Shown: one piece after another, positions 38,201-49,636 of the stretch
How the letters are laid out: each line of letters opens with the position of its first letter
Numbering within the stretch: position 1 is the stretch's first letter
Assembly (NCBI GenBank): GCA_025531455.1
Contig: JAMYHL010000012.1
Span: 372,001 to 436,000 of the forward strand
Direction of reading: 5' to 3'
Source: Apiotrichum sp. Y4204
Taxonomy: Eukaryota; Basidiomycota; Tremellomycetes; Trichosporonales; Trichosporonaceae
DNA: 64,000 bases
Translations under genes and position numbers: made by a program
The notes under the pieces: model-generated
Told to the model about the DNA's origin: nothing
Seen by the model: only the letters and a program-made list of their open reading frames with translations
Database searches by the model: none

Positions 38201-41200
38201 TGCGTAACACCTCGCTGCGGAGGTCGCCCTGGAGCTCCGTCCCCGCCAGGGACGAGGTCTTCGAAGCTACAGATTGAAAACTCGACAAGCATGTAATATT
38301 AAGAAGGCATGCTGCGCAGGATCAGGAGTCAGGCTACAGTCGGATCGTAACCGAAAGGGCATTGCAAGGCGGGACAGGGGATGTGCTATTTCCAGTCGTA
38401 TTTCCTTACGCCACGCAATAACCGACATTCGATGCATTCGACATGTTACAGTGATCCCACAGATCAGTCCCGGCAAATGTCTCTCTTGTCCTGGTCGGTC
38501 AGCACAGCATGCACCGCATGCGCGATCGGGTGCTCACAGCGTGCCCTACAGATGAGCCGGAAGGGGCCCTTCCGGGCGGTCGCCGCATCTCGTCAAGAGC
38601 CATCTGGTTCATGTGGTTCCTCCCCTGCGACAGGTTGTCCAGAGCGGATACCCATGGGCGCTTACAGCATCCCCATTACTCGGAGGCAATGTCAGTGGTC
38701 GCTAACAATGCCGCAAAGTCGCGCATCGGAAATCAGACCACACAACCGGCCAAGGATCCACCGCCCGAGCCGCGATCCTGTCCGCTGGCCTCTGCGCATC
38801 TGGAGATCTGACCCATTCCCATTGGGTCTGATCGGCGCGGTGGACGCCGACCTGCGCGACTTTTGACTAACACGATCCGTTGATCCAGACCTCCACACTA
38901 CAAGAACGGTCGGCAATCGCAGCCAGTGTAGGGAGGATGAAACTTCCGTGCATTGTCCGGTGTGGAAACACCCCGCGGAGCCAAGGAACCAAAGGTACCA
39001 AAGGAACGCGAGCGCGCGAGCATTCCGACGCGGCATGGCGGCTAACAACGGTCTGTTCCAGGGTCATCGATCCGGCGATCATGTGGTCTTGGAACACAAA
39101 GTGCGGAGACCCGGTGCGGGAATGGAGAATGAATCTAGGCCGTGTGATTGGCTGTTTCGGATTTCGACGTGCCTGGTGATCATTTAGGCGCGGCCGGCCC
39201 CCTCAGTCCGTGCAGTCTCCCTGACAGGCACGAGGATTAGCCGATCAGGAAGCAAAATCACGGAAATCGTGTCAACAAAGCTACAGACTACAGACAACAA
39301 GCTACAAGCTTGTAAGCCACAAGCCACACAAACCCGTGTCGGTGTTCTATCACTCCAGGCCTGGCTTTGGACACAAATCACTCAAGACCCCCGGTGTCCG
39401 CATGGGTATCGCTCTTGACAGGAGTGTGCCTACACGGGAAACTCTACCTGCGCCACAGCCAAGGATGAACAATCAAATCCACACGACGTGAACTCGACAA
39501 GCGTGCGCGGCCCCTCGGCATTCCCGCTCGGCGTACGGCTTTAGAGCGCCGAGTCGCGGTGGATCGGAGTACTCGGGCCCATCAGCATCCGTTAGGAACA
39601 CCGATATCGGCCATCTACTCGACCTGGCCGCGGGCACTGCATTCCTGGCCGTCCAACAAGCTCGGGTCAGGACGATACACTGGGAGTGGCGCCGACGGTC
39701 CTCGAGCGGCTACTCTGCAGTCGGTGGCGCCGATAAGCGACCCCCGAACGATAGCGGCAAGTAAATGTACACCGCGTTGACTAGCACGCCAATCTGTAGC
39801 AGTAGGATGTAGACGCTCATCGATGCATGTGGTGAGCGGCTCGCCCTGCCCCTCGAGCTTGCAGAATGCTATGGGGTACCAATACCGATGGTGCCTGGCG
39901 AATACCGACTGTTCTGGCCAGTGTGGCGGAACAGTATCACGCGACTTGATGTGGAGGAATCAGGCCGAAATCGAAGGGTGGTATCGAAGATACAGCGCCA
40001 GTGGAGGCACGGATCACCTCCGATTGTTGGGTTACGTCGTTGAGATGCAAATTTCATTGTCCTCTGAGTCATGGGTCATAGATTAGCGGTGTGCGTAGTT
40101 ACAGTAGCTGTGATCGGGCAGCTCGCATGCAGCTTGCTTGGCTATCCATGAGGCCGTATGTGTGCGCGTGCGCGGCGGGGCGAGTGCGGGTACCACTGAG
40201 CGGGATACATGCTCTCGACATCAACAACAGCGGCGAGCACCGGTCAGCGTGCGACACCATCGATCCTCCAGCTGAGACCACGCCAATCAGCGTCGCCACG
40301 ATCGCGGCGACCACCGACTGCGAGGAGCAGCCCCGCGCTGGCCCCACATCGATCACTGGATGGTGTAGAGAGCGCCGCTGCCTGTCGCTGCGGATGTGAC
40401 TATGCATTAACCTTTTCTTGTGGGCCCCATCTTTGACAAAGCACCGATTCCTGATACTTGTGGCACCGATTACAGGCGATACGACCCGCAGTGTACGTAG
40501 CACGCGGCCAGACAATGGCGACGGCCAAACTGCCCGTCCGGCCCCCAGTAGATAGTCGAGTTTCCCATGTTTCTACCAGTTACGAGTGCTATCACGGTTC
40601 TGCCGCCGCACCACTGTACCACTCCCATGCTGAACGAGCTGAGATACGATTCCCAGTGCATCGAGTCAGGTGCTTCCAGTGGCGTTTTGTGCCTGGGCTT
40701 GGTGCCCGCAATCTGTGTCCAACCTTGTCCACACCCCTGCTTGCCCCATCCCAAGCAAACTTTACTTCTGGATCCAACTCCTGGGTCGTCCTGGATCACT
40801 CACTCCCGGCGGCTGGACCCACCTTGCGTTCCAACTGATTTCACGGCTGCCAACAGAGGAAATGTCGACAAACGTAATACAGTTCTGCGACAGAATTAGA
40901 AGTACGCAGTGCATACCCAGCGTCGCACGCCCTCCAGATCGCACACCCAGGGCGGGTACACAAGTTTGGCAGCTTGGCAGGGAGGGTGGAATGCACCATG
41001 TGCCCATCACGAATGCAAGCTATGCATGGAGCCGCCAGCGCTACGGGGTTAGTGTGTCGGGTATTTGCTGGGTAGAGCACGACACGATTATACGACGGAT
41101 TTCCATTCTTCACTGCACCGAAACCAGCACCACCGCACCACAATACCCACACGTGCGGTTCGCGCCACCGCTGGAGACGCATTTGCACCAGCCGAGCTCG

Positions 41201-41677
41201 CGTCCACTGATCCACATGTCAGGTGGCCAGGTGGACGGCGAGTCGAGAGCTATGGTATACTGTATGGAGCAGATGACATGCATGGTGGAGCTGTCCGATC
41301 AGCGACTGATTTGGTCCAGCTCGATCCAGAGCGCCAGGCCACAGTGCCTGGTCGAAATGAGAGCTAGTCAGTTGCAAGTGATCAGTTGAGGATCCAGTGT
41401 TCTGCTGCAAGAGGTGGTGTGCGATCAAGTGATCAAGTGGCATTAAGTCCTACACAACGACTACTATACTTCTGGCTCCTTCTTCTCGCCGCTATGCAAT
41501 GGTAGTGTACAGATGATGTGATGAATGCCGGATGCTACAATGGAATGGTGTGGTGGTGTGTCGTGCAATAATCCCGTGGTCCCTATGCTGATGAATGTGT
41601 GGTAATGCTCATGCTCATGTTCGTGCAGGTCGTATCGTTCGCGTCCTCGGTCCTCGGTCGCTGGAGAATGGAGTGGC
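35291..41677. other. gene-poor block, left part
   Basis: 6.4 kb with no recognised gene. ORFs are short, overlap on both strands and lack the third-position GC bias of true genes here; the longest (40670-41389, 239 codons) has no domain. The region contains degenerate duplications (listed for 35752-36050) and small direct repeats such as the two CCAGAAC-CTGGAAAC copies near 37800-37860. Confidence 0.6.
35752..36050. repeat. degenerate direct duplication, unit about 160-170 bp
   Basis: Two neighbouring segments align in order: TTGATGTTT (35772 and 35943), CATGGCC, GGCCATT, TCGATCCCTTG and GGATGGCRCGTGGCGTCYATTG. Several differences are C:G to T:A. Both copies are diverged and contain indels. 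Confidence 0.75.
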
Positions 41678-42106
41678 TTATTCGCTGATCTCCATACCGA
41701 GGGAGAACTCGGCGTCGTACTCGTCGACGACGAGAGTGCGGACACCGCGGGCAGGGCCATCGCGGCGGGACGTAGAGTCGAGCGGGGGCATGACGGGGGA
41801 GCACGAGAGGGACGAGGGCGCGGAGCCCGTGCGGCGGTGTGTGGGCGCCACAACACCAGACGGCTTCGTGGTGGGGGTGCATCGCGGAGAGAGGGGCGCG
41901 ACGGGGTAGCGCGACGGGGTGGAAGAGGCAGAGCAGAAGGACGCGCGCGAGACCATGTACGGGCTGGCCCACATGGCGGTCGGGCTGCTCGAGTTCTGGC
42001 GCTTGAGCAGCGAGGGGGGCGTCGGCGACGGGAGAACGGGCATCTGGAAGTGGAGGGCGTGCGATGCGACGCGGGTGTGCCGCGGTACGACGTGGGAGGA
42101 AGACAT
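41678..42106 (-). CDS. solitary Ser/Pro-rich hypothetical ORF inside the gene-poor block
   Basis: A 142-aa uninterrupted ORF beginning MSSSHVVPRHTRVASHALHF and ending 'VVDEYDAEFSLGMEISE'. It is GC-rich with C/G-ending codons, unlike the surrounding DNA, and has a tidy acidic C terminus after a Ser/Pro/Arg-rich body. No domain, signal peptide or membrane segment is visible. A short nuclear regulator or disordered protein is possible; a chance ORF in a GC-rich island cannot be excluded. Confidence 0.5.
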   Translation of the reverse strand: MSSSHVVPRHTRVASHALHFQMPVLPSPTPPSLLKRQNSSSPTAMWASPYMVSRASFCSASSTPSRYPVAPLSPRCTPTTKPSGVVAPTHRRTGSAPSSLSCSPVMPPLDSTSRRDGPARGVRTLVVDEYDAEFSLGMEISE

Positions 42107-44800
42107 TGTGCCAGTGGCAGTGGCGGTAGTGGCAGTAGTGGTGATGGTGTGCGGTGTGTAACGGTGTGCGGTGTGTTACAGTGAGGCAGTGGTGACAACC
42201 TCAATGATGGAGATGATGGTGTGTAGATGTGGTGGTCTCTTAGTCTTGGAGAGCTAGGTCGGTGTTGTTGTGGCTGGGGAGAGGAGGTGAAGAGGAACGA
42301 GACCGTGTACTATTATACTCTTCGAGTTGGTAGTAGTAGTACTCGAGAGAGGTTGAATGTCGATCCTGTGGATCCTGTGGGTTAACAATCCTGCACATCT
42401 TTTGCTTGCTGATCCTGTGTGTGATCTGTGTGGTATTCTGGCTGCATGCGATCGTGTCCCCTCGGCCCCGGTGCTGACAAGAGAGCTGACTAGACACAGT
42501 TTGCGGCCTCGGGCCGTATGCCCATGGATCGCGCAAACCAGTCTGGGTATGCCGATGCGGACATCCTCAGCGGACCCGCCGGCCGTGGCGCCCGTGCCCG
42601 CAGGCCGCATGCAGCTAATGAACCGAAAGGGGGAGGGGGCAAAGGCCCGAGGTCGGTATCGAGTATTGTGCTGCGTAGGCCCAAGCTCGTAGTCGCACCA
42701 CGGACGATTCGGTGGGTGGCCCGAGGCTCGGTGGGCGAACCAAGGCAAGCCGGCGGGCGGGCGAAGAAAAAAAAAAAGAGTGGAAAAAAAAAGCACAATG
42801 AAAAAAAGCCTGCTAAAAATTCACAGCCCAGGGGCGCCAGTGAGAGGGAGGGGGGCGGGTGGCGCACTTTTTCTCCATTTTCGAGGCTTACGAGAGAGGG
42901 GCCACCACAGCCGAAGGTTGCCTTCAACCCAGCGACCGGCGGGCTTCCAGGCCGAGACGCTTGCTTGGCAGTGGGGCAGCCAGGTGTATAAGCAAAAGAG
43001 CGGAATCTGTCGATCACTCTGCAGGGTGAGAGGATCCAGAATGCTTAGTAGTGGGTGGCCCTCCTTGGCGGGCCCATGGCCGGTTCTGGTGCATCCTCGG
43101 GGGCCGACGAGCACTAGCCCCAGCAAATGGCCAGCAACAAGCTTCCACTCGAACATTAGAACACCCACCCCTTGGAGGGTACTATCCTGCATGGGAGACT
43201 GACTGTGAAACCGAAACGCTACAATAGAACAGTGTTGGCCGCGGCGCAGTTCTGTTTCTGGTCGTAACGCCCCGTGGCTGGGGGGAAGATCTGCATATCG
43301 GCAAACGTTCTTGCACCACACGCCACGCACAGCGGGTATAAGCGCGCATCTGTGCGTATCGGGCGTCCAATGAAGCATATGCATCCATGTTCCATGAAGC
43401 GACCGGAAAAATGGATTTGTCGACAGCACAACGGAGATGCATACGCGTATGATCGCTTTCGTGTACGCGGGCTGGACGGCATCGGCGCCAATCTCCGTGT
43501 CGGGCTAGCTTCCGAATGTCAGCCAGCCTTGCTACCTGCCCCGCCGGCCGGCTGCCGGCTGCCGGTGGGCCGCGTGCCTTGTATGCCATTGTCAAGGCGG
43601 TGAGGCTTCGGTGGCCATTTCGGTGGCTCGGCGACTGGTGCCCACTGGCACTAGTAGCTCTGAATGCTACAGTAGCGCAACGCGACGGCGGCCCGGCAAC
43701 GCGGTCGGTCTCACATCGGCCACACAGCCACCGAGGCCTGAGCGGCCGAGGTCCCGAGGTCCCGAGTCAATAATCCATTATTCACCTCTATGGTGGCTTA
43801 TTCATTGTGTGTGATCATGTGCAACGTGTGGAATACAAATCAACTATGCAACTAAACTGTGAAGACAAATCCCATGGGTGAGTCATGCATTGTGCCTCTC
43901 AGCCTCGATCTGTGGTGCCTCCTCGATTTGTAGTTACGCAACGCCATTAGCATAAGCAGTTTATTGTGGTGGCTATTAATGCATCTGCGCTTTGGCCTTT
44001 CAGCACCAACACGCCCACCAACATGACCAGCGCGACTCATCGTGGTATCGTGGCGGTATGTATGTAGCTTTGTTCGTCACCGGTTACATCTGTCGCATAT
44101 CTCTACATTGTTTCCATGTCCCAATCGGGACTCCACAATAAAGGCCAGAATTGCGCACTGACGACAGCCCCAATCGGGGCCACGGCATGCCATTGTACCA
44201 TTGTCCTCAATGTTCTCCTCACGACCGCGACCAGCTGACAGCATGCTACTATGATATGACAATAGATCGCGAGGTCGGCACCTCGCAACGCCCGAGCGGC
44301 CGAGAGCGAGTCCGGACCGGTGTCGGCATCGGCACTCCCCGACACACGGCGTGGCTACCATGCCTCATAGTACCATCAATACAGTACCATAGCAAAGTCG
44401 ACGCGGCCTGGACAGTGATCCAGCGATCACTCCGGCACCGATCCAATCCCATATCGGGAGCGCTCGAGCGCCCAAAGTCCGCTGCTGCCAGCGCCGCCAG
44501 TGCCACGGTGCGACTGGCAACTGTGCCACTGGCCACTGTGCTATGGTGCCACGACGCGTGGCGCGTGGCGGTTACGCCGCAAAGCCCAGCGAACTCCATC
44601 CACAGCCACGGCCACGGATGCCGTCGTCCTCGACCCCGACACGGCATGCGCCGCTCGACAAGCCACGTTGCGATTGGGTCCAGACACTATGCACTGACGT
44701 TGCCGTGCTGGACCACGACGACCAGCAACCATTGTTCTCTTCATTTATTAAGTCATGGGTGCAATAATGACCTACAGTATTAGCTGCAGACGTACTGTAT

Positions 44801-44856
44801 GAGATGGTATGAGATAGAATGAGATAGAATGAGATAGAATGAGATAGAATGAGATG
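44801..44856. repeat. decamer microsatellite GAGATAGAAT
   Basis: Four perfect copies (44811-44850) with a diverged copy before and a partial one after. It is followed by a short run of CACCGT/CCGTCG units near 44875-44900. Confidence 0.95.
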
Positions 44857-47800
44857 TTAGCCAGACGTCGGTGTCACCGTCACCGTCACCGCCGTCGTCG
44901 CCACTGTCATCTCTAGCATTCGTGGCACCTCGGCCTCGGTCGTAGAATGGCCTTGAGCGAGCAGCTGCGATCAATGGAATCCATGCTGGCGCGTGGCTCG
45001 TGGGGAGCCCACATTCCCTCCCTCTCGGCCAACACGGACCGAGCGGCCGTAATTGATGTTTGTTTGTGCAAAAATTTCTATCGTTAATCAGCTTTCCAGG
45101 CTACTCGATGGGCTTGATGGGCAGTACGGCCGTCAAAAGATCGCGCGGTGCTTGGTATGGCACGACGCGACGGCCACAAACGCCACCCCCTTGCCGACTC
45201 AATCTCATATCGGCCCGCGTCCCTTTGCGCCGTCTAGGGCCTGGTGGATCGGTGAACTATCGCGTCCCGACGGCCCAATGAACGCCGAGCGCACTACTGC
45301 TGCCGAGTGTGCCGACGCGCATAAGACAGGATAACAGGCTATAGCAGGCTACTGAAGACACCTAGGTGCGTTGGATCCCGGAGCTACCCCGTGGCGTCGG
45401 GCCCTGTGGCGCCACATTGCATTCGCTTGATGGATTAACTACCGGAAGGGCGGGGTGTGATCTGCGTGCCCTGTCTCCCGACCTCGGCGTCCCAGTTTCG
45501 CATCCTATCATGTATCGTTCTTTATTTTTCAAGTCGCGAGCAGCGAGTCAATTTCGTCCATCCATGCAGCGCTAAGCGACTAGCGAGTGTCGAACGCGTG
45601 CTGCCCTCTTAATTAAACTGTGCAGGTTACATTCAGGTCCTCCATAGATCTCCGCGCTGGAATTAAGCTCTGGGTGCTCTGCGACGCGTCTCCTGCCGAC
45701 CGAAGCGAACGCCGCGCGTTGGTAGCAAAGGCCGTAGGGACCGAAGAACATCCACAGCATGTATGCAACTTTGCAACTTATCAGCTGTATGCACGCAAAT
45801 AGGAGCCACAGCACACGGCACGGCACGGCCCGGGATCTTTCCTGACGAGGGCTTTACGCGCCGAAAGCTCGGCCTGTTGAACTTTGCTTTTTCAGCTTTC
45901 AGCTTTGAGGTTGTTTTTCTTTTTCCCTGCCGGTTGGCCGGTTGTTTTCCCTGCCAAGTTTCCCTGGTAACTGATCGTCGGCGCGCCAGCCCCAGCGAGC
46001 CAGCGCCACCCACCATTGGCCAATGGCCGAGCATCAGCATGCCAGCATGGACCACTCTGCGATGCATCTCCGCCTTGTCAATTCATACTTGGCACTTGGC
46101 ACTTGGCAGATAGTGTCCGCTAAACGTTGTAAAGTGCCGAGTCATGCACCGGCTACCAGCATGCCGCCTTGGCCAAGTCGTTCCACCCACTATCGCACCC
46201 AAGATATACTGTGGTACTGCGGCCGCATATTGATCCGCACGATACCCGGAGCGTTACCGTCGATCCTCGGCTCCATTGGGTCGAAACATGCTTCTCGTCC
46301 GAACCCGCCGATCCTCAAGTCGTTTGTGTGATCGCCCTTGACCCACGTTGATACACTACGCTGACCCCCCTGAGTCTACAGCCACCAGCCCCAAAACCCC
46401 ATCCCTGCCTCATTCAAAGAAATCTCTGTGGCAGCCGCCACGTCGCGCGCCGCCACACTGCACATCCAGTAGACAAATACGGCATGCATCAGGCAGGTCG
46501 CAGCGTGCGAGAACTCCCACACTGTGAGAATACACATTGCGCATGGGACGCGGCGGACAAACCACGTCGTATACTGCCGAACACCCAATTTGGACTGGCA
46601 CAGTTAAAGTGATACAGTGGCACGGTGGCACAGTGGCAGAGTGCCACAATGGTGGGGCGTGTGGCACTGTGACGACGTATTGCGGTACTGCGAACTGCGG
46701 TGCGGCCATGCGGCCTTGCGGCGACCATACATCGCTCCATCCACCACAGATGTATGTCAGTATGACAGCGCCGTGATAGCCGCGGCAGGGAGATATACTG
46801 TATGCTGGCACGCACAGGGTCGCGTCGTGGACGATAACGTTGGTAGTGAGAATCCGCAAGTTGTGTGCACCTGATCTTGGGCCCAGACCGCCCCCAGAGC
46901 TTGGTGAGAGGACGTTGCTTCCCTCATTCTGTTCGTCATCACAACCAACTATGACCACGATTGCGACTGCAACTGCGACAACTACCCACTATCCAGTTCA
47001 GAATCCTCGTAGTATTGCTCTCGTTTTTGCCGGTCGTGTCGGAGCCCATGTGGTCTTGGTCGGGGGACATCCGTCGAGGCCGAGACCGCCGCTGAGGCCG
47101 AACCATGCTCGGCCGCTGATATCGGCACTGTCGTGTGCATACCTGATCGTTCGGAATGGAGAACAGCATGCATCTTCTCACCTCTACCTCTACCGATGCG
47201 GTAGAGCCATCAATCCCCGCCCCAACACGCTCATGTGTAACCCTTCCAGCTCGCAGCTCCCTACTGTTGACGCGTACCGGTGCCGACACTCGGAGATCAC
47301 GAGTGCTGTCGTGTGACTAATCGACGCGTTCATGCCGAGCCCGGGGCCGGGCCGAAGCTCCGGATTGCAAGCTCACAACCATCCAGGGCCAGGATGAATA
47401 ACATTTCGCTTCGTGTCCTCCATTTTACATGTTCACTCGCGATCATCAAGGACGTGGATGCCGATCTGGCGAGCCGGCCGGGCCAGGGATGCTTGTTGAT
47501 GCAATTCACAATTCAGTCACCGTCGCGTCGACGAGTCACTGATCACTTAGCAGGTGTACGTGTTTGCTGCCAAGGGATGAAGGTTTGTCACTGCACGCAC
47601 GGAAAAGCAGACCGGCAGGCCTCGATCTTGCAGTTGACGCCCTCGGCGATCTTCCGCTTTGTCTTACTCACGCTCAGCGCCACACTCACTCCCGACGAGT
47701 CCAGGCCTGTTGGCTCGACACCGCCGTGGAGCGCCATGAGCGCCATCCTTGCCTTCATCTCGTAAACTGCATCTCATCCATGGTCCGAGACAAGGGCGCG

Positions 47801-47993
47801 AATCGGACTTCTTCACAGACTCCCCCTCCGCGGCCGTCTAGGTGAACATTCTCCGCCGCCTCTCGCCCGCATCCGAGCAACGCGCAACAAACATCAAACA
47901 ACTAGCAACGCATGATCGACGATCGAGGGCTCAGAAACCTAGAATCCTCCGACGCACATCTCAAACACCGGAAAACGCCAAAGTCCGAAAGTC

Positions 47994-48040
47994 AAAAGTC
48001 TCAAAGTCTCAAAGTCTCAAAGTTTCGAAAGTCTCAAATC
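47994..48040. repeat. octamer repeat AAAGTCTC
   Basis: Three perfect tandem copies plus two diverged ones. A run of GTCCGAG units follows at 48147-48178. Confidence 0.9.
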
Positions 48041-49636
48041 AGCGGGGATAAAGGGTTTACTAATCTTGCCCAAAACTCCGTGTCCGAGCTCTAATAACAG
48101 TTCAATTCCCGGAATCGAATGCCACTTTCCGACCCGGGATCGGGGTCCGAGTCCGAGCTCCGAGTCCGAGTCCGAATGTGGAGAGTGGGTGCTCTCCGTG
48201 TCCGAATCCGTGTCCGAAGTCCTCCGGCCGTGTTCGAAGTCCTCCGGTCTTTGGTCGCGGAGTTCTGCAGATGCCCGGTCGTTGGACAGGCGGCTAGATG
48301 AACAGGGGCTCAAAGGACCAGAAGGGTTCATTGAAGGGTCGTAAAACTGTAAGATGTAAGAGCAACGATGTTCGGTGGAGCACATTTCCGCACCGAGGAC
48401 AACTGAGACGGGGTCTTGATAAGTTCAATGGATCAACGTTCCTCCCATCCTGGCTCCCCGTTCCGTCGGTCATGGATCGCCAGATCGACCAGATCGCAGG
48501 TGGTTCCCTGAGTGTCCGAATGATGGCCGGCCAAGCGTTTGTAAAAGTGGGATGGACGGTGAGACTGGACTAACAAGCCAGCACTAATATGCACTAATAC
48601 GCACTAATGACAATATCCTCACGACACTAATACCTCGGATCCTCGGATACTATTAACATTCAGGACCTTGCACCTAATCTTGGCAGCCCGAGCATTCCTC
48701 GCACCATTGCTGTAGTAGTCATGCACTAAATTCGAGGCACTAGCCCGACCACAATACAAGTTCTGCAACACACGCGGTGCCTGTGCTGGGCGGAATGGAT
48801 TCCAGCGCAGAGTACATTGAAGGGCTGGGATAGGCACATGGTGGGGTGTGGAGCGCTGGCGGAAGAGTGGGTGGAGCCAGGGTGGAGCGGGACTGCTTTC
48901 CGCCCAGGAAACCCCAAGCAGCATCCCAGGTGTGCCGTGATCCCCACAGCGCGGTCGTATGTTCTGAATCTAGAACGCTGCCCTCCACTACTTGCCCTTG
49001 CGGCCCCCTGTTGTCTCCAGAGGTGTGTGGCCAGGCTGTACGTTCCTGAACTGTGCAGCTGCAGTTGTCTGGGGCTGCAGGGTTGCTTGCTTCAGTTGCT
49101 TACATCACTCCGCTTCACATTCCACGGCTCGGCTACAATCCTGAGCTAGCAGAGCTAGAGAGCTCACTCCCCCTTTGGTGGCTGTCATCATCCGCATCGT
49201 GCTTTACGCCATCAGAGACATGTGCCTCGGATCCTCAGAATCAGTAATCTGTCGTCTATCTGGAATCTGTCATATGTAATCTCTAGCTCATAGGCGTCGG
49301 CAAGCGATGCAGACACGTGCTTAAGGTGGATATCAAGGTGGTTTAACTTGGGGTTCGAGCACGACGAAATGTGGAATGTGATGCCTCGTATCACATCTCA
49401 AACGGGTGGAGCGGCGGTTCACGTGTTGACGGGTGCCAAAAGGTTACCCGAGACGCGACATGGATCTACGACGTTACTGTCGGGTCGCATGTCGGATTCG
49501 ATATACGACACACGGTTGCCTTGCGGCTTCGTTACTGGTTGGTATCGATGCATCATGGAGGCAGTAGCCGCTGATGTATATGTCTACTCTGGCCTCGACT
49601 CGACGAGTGCCAGTTCCTGGGCCTAGGACCCACCCC

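Larger units (their letters stand above)
42107..49636. other. gene-poor block, right part
   Basis: 7.5 kb with no recognised gene. It contains A-rich runs near 42765-42830, dispersed GTGCCAC-type words (44490-44560, 46605-46670), a TTGGCAC triplet at about 46085 and the short tandem arrays annotated separately. No reverse transcriptase, integrase or transposase motif was found in any frame. Confidence 0.6.

Noticed and set aside
40670..41389. 239-codon ORF in the gene-poor block
   Set aside because: Codon use does not match neighbouring genes, overlapping ORFs exist on the other strand, and no domain is visible.
42490..43017. Overlapping 175- and 157-codon ORFs on both strands
   Set aside because: Built from A-rich and Pro/Lys low-complexity sequence; neither has domain support.
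35291..49636. Intact retrotransposon or DNA transposon
   Set aside because: No reverse transcriptase, integrase, RNase H or transposase motif and no long terminal repeats were found in any frame.
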